A DNA stretch of 64,000 nucleotides. It comes from Aphrocallistes beatrix (lineage: Eukaryota; Porifera; Hexactinellida; Sceptrulophora; Aphrocallistidae). The stretch covers positions 1,302,001-1,366,000 of the forward strand of contig OY725490.1 of NCBI GenBank assembly GCA_963281255.1, written 5' to 3'. The notes under the pieces were generated by a model that was not told the DNA's origin, ran no database searches, and saw only the letters and a list, made by a program, of their open reading frames with translations. A program made the position numbers and the translations under genes. Of this stretch, positions 10,750 to 24,300 are shown piece by piece (the stretch's first letter is position 1; every line of letters starts with the position of its first letter).

Positions 10750-13481
10750 TGTTTATCCCTAACTCTATTTATGATGTTCTCCGTGACCTCATAATTAGTA
10801 ACAAAACAAACTAGAACTCACTTGAGATGTTGATATCCTCGAAAGAATCGTTTGGAGATCGATGATAGTAGTCTTTATGAAATTGTTTAGAATTAATCTT
10901 CAATTTAATCTATTATCTAGCATTTGAACTGAGCATAATATGAAACTGAATACCTCAGTTAGTAATAAGGAATTTAGTTATTCAATAACAGTGAAACTTA
11001 TAACGGCCACTTAAGGGACTGGACAAAATGACCATATGCACAGATTTCATTACATATATAGAGGTTAATTGTAATGGGAAAGTCGACGGTGGACTGTTTT
11101 AAGTGGTCGTTATAGCTGGTTCAACTGTAACCAGATAGTTACATTAAGTAATTAAGTAATGAGTATACTTCGTAAGTTCGTATAGGAAAGTTAAAGTATC
11201 ATTAATTATAAACAAAATAATCAAATAAGATACAAACAACATTTCATGAACTTCATTAGAATATAATGTTAGGTTATAAGGAGTGGGTCTGTAAGGCTGG
11301 AAGTAAACCTAGTACGAATTCTTCCAAATCGATACTTAAAAGTTTTCCAAAGTTTTGCTCCAAAAGATCCAATACTGAGAATAGGTAGTGGAAACCTATC
11401 GCAACGTGAGACTATGAACAGAACTGTTGAGATTCCTAATACAACATCTCTACTGAGGTTGAGAGCTCCAATCTGTTTATTGGTATAGTCTTGGTATAGC
11501 AGTATAGGTGAAACATACAGGGATAATAGCGAACTCCGTTACAATAAGAAAAAAATAATTTGTCGACTAAGGTTGATAACAATATAGACAGAACACTTAT
11601 CTCCATCAAACTCATAATGACAGCGAGATGATGGTAGGCCTCTACAGATGTCCTGACTATTTGCCTATTCACTCCTCTGATCTTATATTCTACAGACCTC
11701 CATTTCAGTGTTTTGTAGAAATCCGAGTTTGCTTAATCCAAACGCAGGAATAGACAAGATTGATGATAGTTCAGATAGCTTTTAAGAATAAAAAGTTGAG
11801 GAACAGAACAAGTGATGATAAAAAGTTCCAATCAAACACATGATCAAAGTAAACATCGAATAGACTGGAATGGTTTACCGTTAATATCATGACGTGTGAC
11901 ATCGAGATACCTCATAATACATATCACCGAGATAGCAGAATTATCCGCTCTAGTGCAATTGTTATTATTTTGTCAATGGACATTGGGATTGGGACAAAAG
12001 TACAAAATTCATACATTAGTAAACCAACAACTTCAATTCCATTGATCTCCAACAGATAAACAAACTTAACTATTTCAGTTTTGTAGTGGAGTGCTAGCTC
12101 TGAAGAGTTTCCGAGTACGTATATCTCCTCTATAATGGTCTAAAATAAGAAATCGAAAAAATTCTTATATCTTATATGTCCAGAATAACTTCAATTATTA
12201 ATAATACGTATATTCATGATTTGAATAGTAGGGGGACTGGTTCGTTTGTAAAAATAAAAATTTACCATTGGGCTTCCAATCAAATAACATGCATAAATAA
12301 TTATATAATAATTATAAAATAATTATATAATTATTATAAAATAATTATATAATTATTATACAATAATTATATAATTATTATTGCTACATTTGGTTATATG
12401 GACGTAATCATCTATAAAAACAATATTTTTAAAGTATAACCACAAAATGTACCTGGAATGTGAGATTTCTTAATTGAAAAAATTCTGAACTCACAAACTC
12501 AATGAGATGTCTTCTATACTATAAATATTTTTTCGTCAGGTGGTAAATCGGGCTAAAAATTAATAATCACCCCGACACTACTAGATATAAAGATTCAATA
12601 GTAATATTAGGCTAGACTCATTGCTTTATTGTACTAACTCTGTTGTAGTGAGTATTTGAGATAAAATTACTTAACAACACATAACAACTGATTGACCAAT
12701 GAATGAGTAGATTAGAATTAGTATTGAATGATAGTCAGAATAAAGTTAGCACCAATCAAAAGAGAGTGTGAAACTGAGAGAGTATAAAAGGGAGGAAATA
12801 GTCATTATTGTATTTAACAAATTCATTCTCTTGTTTGGAATTATGATCATATTTTAAGATATTCTTTTATTACATAAGTATATTTCGTAGACAAGTTATT
12901 GAACAAGATACAATTATATGGATATGTTGGTGGAGATATAACGATGAGTTCATCTTAATCTTTCATCAGGTATAAATAATTTAATTCCTCTATCTTATAT
13001 ATACAATATATCTGATTTACAAAGGTATTTCTAATACTAGGTTAGTTATACTCATTTCAATTACGTAGTTCCAATAAATATATTTCATTCATGCCAACTT
13101 GAGCTGTAGTAAAAGCGGGACTCAGCATTGAATTTCACGGGACATGGCGGGACGCAGTAAAAAATATTATACATGTAATCAAACAAAGCGGGACATAATG
13201 GAGAAATTTCATTCAACATTGCAATCAAACTGTTATTCATATTCATGCAAGTGTACATTCAAATGAAAAAATACATATTTTAAATTTGAGGACTATAGTT
13301 TGTAAGTGAAAAACTAAAATTTCAGCCCACCTCCATTTTTTTATAAAATATTTAGAAGCTCAATTTATAGACTCACAAAAAATACATACAAATTTTGAAC
13401 AATCCAAAGTAAAATTTTTAGGATACAAATGTTCTCAAAAATACTCAATATTATATACATTACACACACATATCTCTATTA
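10750..13481. other. Intergenic, AT-rich; includes a segment duplicated downstream of gene B
   Basis: No convincing gene. At 12295-12382 there is a tandem AT repeat based on ataattatataattattata. The stretch about 12655-13060 is duplicated at about 26145-26560, at the matching place downstream of gene B. Both copies contain tataaaaggga (12784 and 26287) on the plus strand with a ccaat phrase upstream. A copy of the atgccaact element family lies at 13093-13240. Confidence 0.6.
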
Positions 13482-16400
13482 TTACACAATTGATTTCAAG
13501 TTAGCATATTGAGAAGGTTGATTGGAGAGCTGTCGAGTAGGTAGAGCAGACACATGAGCATAGTTGGGACCTTGATTTTCCTTAGAATTTTCAGACAATT
13601 GTTTTCCAGGTAGAGCAGACATATTAGTGTAGTAGGGGTACTCTTGTTTAGTTGGAGGTGCGTGAGTGAGTTGATTAGTAGGTAGATCGAACAGATTAGA
13701 ATAGTTAGGACCTTGATTTTCTTTAGAAACATTTTCAGAAAGTTGTTGGGTAGGCATAGCAGACATATGAGTGTAGTAGGGGTATTCTTGCTGAGTTAGA
13801 GTTACATCAGAGAGTTGATTAGTAGGTAGAGTGGACATATTTGCATAGTAAGGACCTTGTGTAGATTCAGTAGGATTGTGATGGGACATTTCATTAATAT
13901 AAACATTGTGTTCCAAATTGCTAGAGAAGTAAACAAGTAATATATTTTCGTTCCTGTTTTGCACCATAGAGTTTAACGTTAAGATTTATAGTACGAAATA
14001 AGGCTAGATAAAATATTTGTATATTATAATGCTAATTCTTCAGCATAATGAACTTGTGTTTTATAATTTTGGAGAAATACATACCAAATATCCTCGAATA
14101 GTAGTCGGGGCGATGTATATAATGAATCTTAGCCCCATTTACCACCTGAAGAAAAACTGTATCGATAGGATACGGTATTTATATTCAGAATTCGTTATAT
14201 GGCCGGCAGTTATATCTGCTTTGTTAAATCCGAAGGGTGCAGTTATCAGTGTACCTACTAATCACTAACATTCCTATTGGTCCGAACCAAATCGAGGAGG
14301 AATACGCATCCTCCATATTAATGTGAAGTACTTCCCAGTAAATTAATAAACTTACTCTTCAATTTTCACTCTATCTGATGACTTCCGATCTCGAGATTCT
14401 AATAAAGAAACATATTTGGAAATTTAAAACATTTTCAATAGCATATGTTGCTAGAAGTGAGACTAACCTTTTCTTCTTTTCTTCAAGCAAAATATACACA
14501 GAGTGATTATGATAATTGAATTAACAATTAAGATTAAGACTAAGAATCCAAACACTCCTCCAAACACTAGTATGATGTTGATGTTAGCTGAAACTAAAAA
14601 TATAATGACTCAAAGTGTCATAATAGTAAACTATATAACATTCTATAAAACATACAATGTGAATCACTTAATGAAACTCCTTTTAACCACTTTGCGAATT
14701 AATTTATCAGCAAAGTTCCATTCTTTCCAATTACCAATAACAAGTTGAAGTAATTTATGGCTAAATTAAGATAGTAATGCAACCTAGTATTTTTAACAGT
14801 TGAAAATAACGAAACTTAAATGAACTTACCCATAGGAAATATCGTAGATGGAAGAACAGTAAAGATGGTCATTGTGGAGGTAGGAAAAGGGATACTTGTA
14901 GATACGGACATAGTTGTAGGTTCAGGAGTATATGGAATAGCAAGATTATCTAAGATAGAGAATAATCGAAAATAGATATGATAAATCGATTTGCTTTCTC
15001 TATCAGTAAATTTAATCTTGCTAAACAAATCGTTTAAACATTTTTTTATATGAGAGCAAAACATCTAACAGAACGTAATTGAAATCTTTTGACGCAACTA
15101 TAGATCTCTATTCTCACAAGTTTTTATAGGGAAAAAACCCGATCGAAGTACGTAAATGCTATACTATGTACGATCATTTTATACCAGTTTCAGAGTTACG
15201 TAGTACATCATTAACCGCATACATCGTCGTTTTTGTCATTAAATTGTTACCATACTTGATTTAAATGAACATTCTATTGCTGTTCCATTGAATGGTTGTC
15301 CACACTGTTGTACTATCATCAAGTTAGCTGTAATGTTAATTTCTACTCCATCTAGCTGAGTGAAGTTGTGAGCAGTTAGAACTGTATTGTAACTGAGTTG
15401 AGAAGATGGTAGAGTGAAGTTAGTACTGTCAGTGTATGTGTATGTTACACCTTGTCTACTGTGAGAGTAGATTAGTTGGAGAGAATACGAAATGTCTAAT
15501 CCTGATACTCCTGATGGTAGTGTAGGTGTACTTAATTCCTAAAAAGTAAAGTAGTTTTAATTTTCGTAATAAAAAGTTGCAATATTAAAAAATGTCGGTC
15601 GACAGACCGACAGTGCAGCTCCAGGAAGTGACTCGAAGGAACATGTAATATAAATATCGGATTGCATCGTGAATTACTAATCTTACGGCATTCTGAAATT
15701 TGGAATCTACATATTAATACTATACCCTATATTTGCTATTGAGAGCTAGCTTTTAGCTCAAAATAAATTTATTTTAAAAAGTGTGAAAATATGTATATAT
15801 ACATATGTTAGAAACTCATAAAATGCTTAGATAACCACTTTCAATGTGTTAAAATCGGAATCTACACATCAAAATATCTTATATGAAGCGTTGAAAACTC
15901 GCTTTTAGCTCAAAATAAGATTTTTTTCGAAAGGTGTGAAAATATGTATATATACATATGTTAGAAACTCATAAAATATTCATATTATTACTTTCAAAGT
16001 GCGAAAATCGGATCCTACGTGGTGAAATACCCTACATTAGTCGTTGAGATCTTACTTTTATCTTTAAACAAAGCTTTGCAGTGGAGGTGTTAAAATATGA
16101 ATATAAACTCATAAAAACCGGAAGTGATGAGATTTTGCGAAAAAATGACGGTGCACATCTGCACCATAAAGAGATCCTACATGCGAAATTTGGTAAAATT
16201 CGGACTGTTAGATTTCGCAGTCGCGCGCGTACGGACATAAATACATACATACATACATCATACGGACGGACGAGAAGTCATTATTTTAGTTTTGTTATTA
16301 TTTAACTAATACGTATTTGCAAAAATAATGTTTTGACTAAATATACCCTATATATTCGAATAGAGGGCGACTAACCTCTAGCCCATTTACCCCTGATGAA

Positions 16401-19102
16401 AAATGAATTATTTATTTGGGAGACATTTCAATGAATATACCAGTACAAATGATTGGAAGAATTTAAAGTAAAATTTTATTCTAAAGAGTATAAAAATAAC
16501 ACCATCTTTGGGGCAGTGATTACTCGAGGACCGCAATCCGAGAATACTAAACGGTATTTACTGTCAAAATATTCCTGCTAATATTTATCACATTTACTCA
16601 CCCAGTTAATTGTGAGACTTCCTGTGACATTGTTGTAATCAAGACACACGAACTGAGAACTTTTCATCAGTGAGTAATCTACGTAACAAATCCAAACATA
16701 ATAAAATTTCCTCATAAATGAGTTAGCTATCTCTATTACTTGTAATTGTGCTGTTAGCCATGTATGTTAGAATACTCACTTTTAACAGAGTTAACATAAG
16801 TAGAGCTGTTAGTAGAGTTACCAGCACAGCTCATAGCTGTTACAGAGTACTGATAGTCAGTGTTGATATTCAGAATAGTGGAGTGAAGGTAACTGTTAGA
16901 ATTAGTAGTAGCTAGTGGATATCCATCAAGATACAAGAAATACCTATCTACAGTTCTGTTGCTAGGAGGAGTATTCCATGATAGAGATATGTCAGCTGAG
17001 CAAGTAGCTGTGTTGAAGTTAGACACAGAGCTCTGTAGACTGATGGGAGCAGAAGGAGGAGCTAGGAAATATCATTAAAGTTCGATAGCTGTGCTGCGTG
17101 TGTTTATCTATATACGTTGAATTCTATTTTTTCTAAAGGGGCGGGAAATTTAACCCTGAAATGATACAATCAAAGTAGCAAAATTTCTATTCTTTTAAAG
17201 TATGAGTATTTGGAGCTGTGGGGCTACACAACGTGTGCTACTAACCATGTTATGACTCAAATGTCAATTTGCTGATGAATTTTTAACAATAAGGGTAGGG
17301 GCGAAGTATAATTAGAAATGAGATGGCGCCAAAGTGACGCTTCCTTCCATAGAGTTTTTGTTATTTAATTGTTCTCATTCTTACCTGTCCCAATTTTTAG
17401 TGTGGTCCCTAGACTTTTATATTGGAACATAGTTGCACATATCCGTTCGATTTTCGAAACCTGCTAAATCATCATTATATACAGCATTTCGTAGGTTTAT
17501 CCCTTTGCTTATAGCTAGAAAACAGTCAATTACTGTAGCACTTCCATATTAATACCAAATGTAAATAGTGACATCTAAAACGAATTCCACTGTCAAACCA
17601 ATCGGACTGTCCTATGTTAACTTAAATGATGTTCAAATCTATTCGAATGAGCATCACACAATTCATATTTAAAAGATTCAATTCTTATGAATGTTAAGAG
17701 ATACGTCTACGTACGTGTAATAAAACTGAGATATAGATCACTGAAAACAAAATATATGCGTAGGCGCGTAGCTACAAATATACCTGCTTGAATCAATCGG
17801 ATATTTTCAATTAGATCCATTCCAGTATTTAGAGCCACTTCGCAACCGATGCGTAGTCCTTCATCAGAATTCAGATAAGAAAGTAGAGTGACTACTCCAG
17901 ACACCATCGTGACAGATCCAGCATTAGTATAAGCTGTCAGTCTAGTCAGATCTACATCAGGGTGTGAATTGCTGGTATTGATGTTGTTGGCTGAAAATGC
18001 TACATTAGAATTTCCAATGAGGAAAAAGGGTACTAGAGTTGTGAATGTTTGACCAGCAGGAGGTGTCAGTATACAACTGACAGTGATTCTGTCTCCCACA
18101 CATGCCGTGCTGGGAATCTGAGTTAGTGTACCTAGAATTTACATCTTGGTTTAATAAAGTTTAAGAGGTACTAATGAAATAGAATTTCAATACATTTGTT
18201 TAATCAATATTACATTTGATTATACAGTAGAATCTCGATAAGTGGGGTCTCTATAAATGGGGAACCTCCTTAGATGGGCAATTTTAGCCATCTTTGTTCG
18301 ATTATATACAAACGAACGTCTATAAGTGGAAAAGTGGGAAATAGGGGAGTTGAGAATTTCAGAAATTATCTTTTCATCCAAATTAACCACTTTAATTGGG
18401 GGGGAAAGTGATAAGAGAGCGGTTTTCTGGACACATTTTACAATTTTTAAAACTCTAAAAGCATATAACAAACTATTGGAGAAGAACAGCAGAATATTTA
18501 TGGAGAAAATTCCCACTTTGGGCGACTAAGGCACACACAAAGTGTGTACATCCTGCACAGCGCAGGCAAGCCAAGGGTCCTATAAATTATTTTCTGTATT
18601 TTTAAACCTTCCCTTCATACCTAGATAGAAGGTTGAAATTTCACTATTGCTCCTTTTGTCGATATTTTCAATATTTATTTGAATCTAAAATGGTATATTA
18701 AAAATGATGGTATAAATGCATGCCATGTGTCGAACTTGTGGAGGTTTGAGCGCCTAGATTCGAGAAGAGTACAAAATTTAGATATGAGTTCCCCTAGAAG
18801 CCCCATCAATTGGTCAATTATTCTGAAAGGCGTCCCTCCATTCAGGGTCGCTATTTATATGAACCACCAGGGGGCCAAAACAATTGGTATAACTTCATCT
18901 GAAGCAAATCAAACTCTACTCAGTATGAATATTATGTAAACAAAATAATAATTAACAAAAACTCATAAATATACATACATGTTAAGCAGGTCTATAATAA
19001 GTGACTCTAATAACTACTAGTATGATATGTAAAAATACCTTGGCAAAAAGTGTAAAAGCTGAAGAAAAAAAGCAGCATGAAGTGATTCCCAAACGAACTC
19101 AT
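13482..19102 (-). CDS. Gene A: Ig-like/FN3 transmembrane receptor with tyrosine-rich tail
   Basis: Nine exons in transcription order: 19039-19102, 17784-18131, 16780-17061, 16602-16678, 15256-15538, 14830-14949, 14468-14587, 14356-14398, 13482-13920. Each has AG and GT borders and the phases agree, giving 591 codons without a stop. Residues 1-21 are a signal peptide (ATG in MSSFGNHFML). Residues 22-137 form an Ig-like domain with cysteines in ITVSC and SDEGLRIGC. Residues 138-231 are an FN3 domain; 232-351 a second FN3 split by an intron; 352-391 a Thr/Ser/Pro stalk; 392-431 the transmembrane helix ending in KKRRK. The tail (432-591) repeats the motifs YYANM, YYTHM, YSNL, YYTNM, YAHV and YANL. 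YxxM is the PI3-kinase SH2 docking pattern and YxxL resembles ITAM/ITIM halves. Likely a cell-surface recognition receptor; ligand unknown. Confidence 0.88.
15595..16300. repeat. Dispersed repeat with internal ~155-bp tandem units, in an intron of gene A
   Basis: It starts gtcggtcgacagaccgacag and ends with a catacatacatac run and acggacgga. Within it, a unit of about 155 bp containing gtgtgaaaatatgtatatat and gttagaaactcataaaat is repeated about two and a half times from 15700 to 16120. A shortened relative lies at 10260-10400. The terminal catac run suggests a retroposon 3' end, unproven. Confidence 0.55.
18226..18540. repeat. Pogo-like element relic in intron 1 of gene A
   Basis: The phrase acagtagaatctcgataagt is typical of a pogo-type left end, followed by aagtgggg and ctctataaatgggg repeats. 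Matching relics lie at the same position in gene B (from 29667) and relic E (from 36055), so the insertion predates the gene duplications. Confidence 0.6.
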
Positions 19103-21344
19103 TCTGACATAAAATGATACCTCAAAAAACGATATGTCAGGCTGTAAGATAAAACAGTAAAGCATAAATATGATTAATTTTATGAATATTATTAAGTACT
19201 CTCGCTTATTTATTCGTGGATTCTCTTCTACTCCCCTGTGCTTATTCCAACCTCTCTGTTAATTAAATTTGGTACACAATGAACAAATCACATAAAATAA
19301 CTTCAGTCTATTATGCACACAGTTTACCATCATTGAATAGTAGTAACCTGGTAGATTGTAATTTTTAGTGGAACAATACTGCACATAGTTAATAATTTAA
19401 TTAGTTTTCTGGGGGGGGACATTTGAAAACGTTTATTCGAGTACAATATATGGTAAATAGTCAATGCCATTATTCACGACTATATAAACACATTTGGTTT
19501 TTAGATCGTTTTCTATGTCTCAACAGCTATATAATATTAAATATTAAAAAAGTTAATGCATCTTGTATAATTTACAAACAGTCTGATAAAAAAGCCATCG
19601 ATAGTAAGAACGTAAAAATTTTCTTCAAAGGTCACAGTTTTGTTCTGTTCTCTAAATTAGGAATGCATATGAAGTATCTATTTTTAGTAAAAACCTAAAA
19701 TTTAAAAGACGCGAAGTAGATACCATCATTGATGCATTGGAAAAATGACTGAACATATCCACCAAATATATTACTTGGAAATATTATCTGCATATGACTA
19801 ATGCTGATTATTTATACAACTGAAGAGTATCCTTGGGAATTATCCTGATCTTAGCATGGATAATACGAGTACGCAAGAGATGAATGCTAGCATTGCATGC
19901 TAATACTATTTGGACTTTCTCATCTCATGCTGTCGTGCTAACAAATAATATAAAATTCCAAAGCACTTTTAATCAGAGGTTAAAATACGAAGGATGATGC
20001 AAGTGGTAGTGTACAAGTGTTGTAAGTTTGGCGGATAATTTGCTATGCTTGTATTCACGGATGAAAAAGTTAATCACAGATTCCAATCAACGATGCTTAT
20101 CAAACAGGAGAATTAAGGCAGTCAAAGTCTGTTTTTTTGTCAATTTTATTTCATAGCCTAGGCGACAAAAAAACGACTTTGTAATTTTGTAACAGAGTTG
20201 CTACTACTAACAATAAAACAATGCCTACAGAGGCCTAGTGATATAAATATCAATGCAATATTCGAAAGAAGCTACATATATTATCTCTTACAATTAACGT
20301 GTGTGTAGTCTATTAGAATATCTGAATTTACTCAGATAAGTACGTCATACTCTTTCTGAAGTAAATAATTCGTCTAAATAGATAGATTAATGAAATCAGA
20401 ACTGTATCAGAAATTTTGTTTCTTGATAAATATAATTTACTTCGTATTAAGTCAACTAATCTGAATGTAAGCTCAATTTGAATACACAAAGTTCACATTG
20501 CTAAAGATTATTATACTTAAATAATCAATTCCAGTCCATGTCGTTAAAAGTTATTTTATGATCGAATTGATTGATTGTAGCATATAACACACTTTAATTG
20601 TTGTGTTAACGATCAAATTATAGACTCAAAATAGCAGTATTCAATCATTTATATGAAATAGAATCGTGTGAATGGCATTATAAAAGGCTGATATTTGATT
20701 GGTTCACATAAACCAATGAATTTCAATCACAAATAGTCCTTTGGATTGTAGGCATAAGTCACCACTATTTTATTCCAATGTATTTGCATTATACTAGTAA
20801 AATAATCGAAGTTGATTGGTCAGCACATTTTGTCACCTATCTCGGCGAGGTGTGAACATTTCGCTTAGATCTTCGAACTTAATCCTAGATTCATCATTTG
20901 ACACATACATGCCAATTTTCGTATCTCTACGACTTGCCAATTCTTCAATCAATTCGGACAAACAAACAAACAAACAAACAAATCCTGGAGTTTTAATATA
21001 TAAGATTATGGGGAACTTCTGAGATCCAGCGCAAGAGAATACTCCCAATGATGACCTATTTCTGAGATTTATTATTAATTCCTAAATGTTATTTCGACCT
21101 TAACAAAAAATTGCATTAATAGATGGTATAGTTAGTATTGAATCAAATCATTGTAAATACAAAATAATTTCTTAATAGTGTAGAATCAAAATTCTGAATC
21201 GTGAAATATTAGTAATACTAATTTTAAATATCAATGCTAAGAAATGCAATAGAATAAGCGATTGAAGTAGACTCATCAAGTAATAGAGTTGAAGTGGGGA
21301 CATCTAATGTTAATTAATGATATTTGTATGAATAACTTGGGTTT
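19103..21344. other. Spacer between genes A and C
   Basis: No gene recognised. About 19370-19695 is duplicated at 31558-31856, where it is the 3' flank of the fucosyltransferase gene; the similarity stops right at that gene's stop codon. Repeat R2 occupies 20391-21007. The open frames here show no conserved motif. Confidence 0.65.
20391..21007 (-). repeat. Repeat family R2, copy 1
   Basis: About 617 bp, nearly identical to 43723-44357. On the minus strand it begins aatcttatatattaaaactc, then a (tttg)n run and gaattgattgaagaattggc, a phrase shared with R1 (gaattgattgaagaaactgc). Partial copies lie at 46795-46925, 55840-55960 and 62755-62860. The start is helitron-like; no coding capacity. Confidence 0.65.
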
Positions 21345-24300
21345 TTAAGCTCTTAGAGGAGTTACACGTGTCTTGAATTTCTGCTTAGCACTCTTTTTCA
21401 CATAAATCAGAATACAGATGATACAGACGATACAGATCATAAGGAATAGTATCAAAGCAGAGATGACTGGACCTATTATCAACACTATTGTGATCGAGGG
21501 AGACGCTAGAGAAGATGGGATTTAATAAAATTATACAAAATTTCACTCAAATTATACAATCTTTAAATGAGTTCTAATACAGAGTAGTACAGAGGATAAA
21601 AAAGTTATCCTCTGTGCCCGTTGTTGGGGACTACCAAAGAAATAAGTTTCAGACCTGTCTATTTGTGAAATTTTTCTCGAGTAATAGAACCATTAAATTA
21701 AAAAGAAACAAAAAATGTTGTAGTTTCTAGTAATACTACTATATAGGGATAATTATACAGACAATATACATTGTCATTACCTAATACTACTAGTACTTTA
21801 AAACCTGCGGTTGGTGTAGTGTTTTTTCTATTTATAGTCAGACCCCAAACTTGTATGGCTTCCCCGCCCAAAATGGCTTAAACAGGAAATGACGCAACAA
21901 AACACCTCGCCAAGCGCGGGTTTTAATTAAGTAACTACATTGTATATGTCTATAGAGCAAGGATAAAATTGGGACATGTATAGAAATGATTTGGTGCTGC
22001 TAGGCTCCTGTTAACATTGAATTTACTTACTTTTCTTCATTCTCGTAATACTTGGTAGAACTACGTGTCCATCAGTTAAACTCATGTTGATATATGTAAC
22101 TAGTAATATGTTAGTTGCATTTGGACTTGGATTTAGATTGAAAGAATCAGGAATAGTAAAACTAAAATTGAAAGGTAGGTTGAGGTCAAATTTTGTTATC
22201 ATTAAGGACTTTTGAGTTTCTCGCTGGTAGACTGTTAAATTGAAAAGTTCTTTCGAAATGTAGTAAGACTCCGTGCAAATTGGACTATAATAACTCCATG
22301 TTATGAGTAATGGACTCTTTGAAGTTATTACAAATGATCCGCTTCTATTGCTCAACCCTAGTAACACAATCTGTTAATATCGAATACTCGTAGCAAAAAT
22401 CTAATACTCCATTAAGACATACTTTGAAGAGAAAACTTTCTGGAAAATTGAGTTATAATTCCTCCTGAACATAATGGAACAGAGGCAGATGCTCGATAGC
22501 ATATACCAAAAGAAAAATTGTGAGAAAATACCACTGTATCTAGATCTGAATAAGTAATGTTAGTGAGTGTGTCTATAACATCTGTATTGTTGTAGAGAGT
22601 TAGGTTGAATTGCAATGGAGAGAATGCTATCATCTGAGTTAAAACAGGCCTAATAGAGAAGTTGGCCAGTACTATTTGAATACCAAGTGTAAATTCTGCT
22701 GGAACTAGAAAATAGCAAACAATAATATATATATATATATATACGTAACGAATTGATTGAAGAAACTGCCAGTCACAGAAAGCTGATTTTTGGCATGTGG
22801 GACTCTTTTGGCTATAGCTCTACTAAGTTCTGACCTCAGACATGAAAATGTCGACTCATCATGGAATTATGACGTCATTGCCACCTTTTTCATTATTATA
22901 ATTTTCGGTTTTTCGACTATAACTAATCCATTTAAGGTGATAGAAGGCTGAGATTTTAATAGAATGTGTTTATTAATATACTTTGCATATGATGCAACAA
23001 TCATCAAAAATGATGACTCATCACTTTGTTATGACGCCATCATTATGATCAAATTTTAAAAATTGACAAATTTGGTGATTTTTCGTGTGATATCGATTAT
23101 AACCGTAGGACAGACGTATTTAGGGATGTTATCTCCCTTATAATTAATCAATGTGACCCAGGCGGACACAAAGTGTCCGCCAAACGCGAAGCGCGCTTGT
23201 TGCAAATAATATTCTCAATTGTCATAGTTAAAGCAGTACAACATTCTAGCAACTATTGGTCTTGACTTGGAATCATGACTAACTTAGGTAGCAAATATAC
23301 ATAATGCAGTTACCAAATATAGTTATATTAGCGGGAGTCGAGTTTCCAGCACAGCTAGCAGCAGCTAGGGAGTATAGGTATGCAGTATTGGGGCTGAGTG
23401 GATCTGTGTCTGTGTACTGAGTGGTGGTGTTACTGAGTGTAGAGATGAGAGAATTGTTACGGTACAGATAGAACTGAATTAGAGTTCTGTCGGCAGCAGG
23501 AGCTACCCAGAATACACTCACTCCGAAACATGCAGATTGTATAATCATGGGAGATGACGGTGGATCTAAAACACATTAAGATATCATTTTATATTAATTT
23601 AACACAGAGTTTCACGTTTTGAAAAGTCTACAATCCATTAATTATGACAAGTCATCAGCACTGAAATTATTTTAAATCAATACATACCTACTTCCTGCAA
23701 TTGTAGGGTGGCAATTAATATTATAGTAACGCCAAACATATTATCTCTATACATCTGCCCACATCCAAGACGAAGACCTGCATCCGATTCAGTGTAAGAG
23801 AGAAGAGAAATAGTTCCACTCACACTCTTAGAAGTACCGGCATAAGCAGTGGCAGTCAACTTAGTGAGGTCGACATTCCCATGCGTACTGTTCAGGGAGT
23901 TTATGTCAGAAGCTGAGATGAGAGTATTAGATGTCCCAACTACGAAACTGATTGTATTGGATGCGAAATTATTCATTACATTCTGAATAGTTAAGTTACA
24001 GTACACAGCTATTCTCTCTCCAATACAAGCGTGTGAAGGTGTTTGAGTCAAAGTAGTTGAGGTAGCTGATGAAAGAGTTTGTAAATGTGATAATAAACAA
24101 TTGAAAACTTTAAAGCAACACACGTAGGGATTCCAATCCCGGCCAAATTTCTCAATCCCGGGATTTCGGGATTCAAGATCTTTCCAATCCCGGGATCCCG
24201 GGATTTTTCGGGATTGTATCTTGCAGCAAAATTTATTTAAATTTTAATTTGGAAAATTTAGAGAAGGAAGATATTATTTAATTTAATTCTTGACAAACTC

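Noticed and set aside
13496-13732. Alternative-frame open reading frame across the gene A tail exon (and its twin at 27804-28043)
   Set aside because: It overlaps the well-supported tail exon in another frame; its repeats mirror the tandem structure of the real frame.
13482-13920. Regular repeats considered as a CRISPR-like array
   Set aside because: The repeats encode in-frame peptide modules in a spliced exon of a eukaryotic gene.
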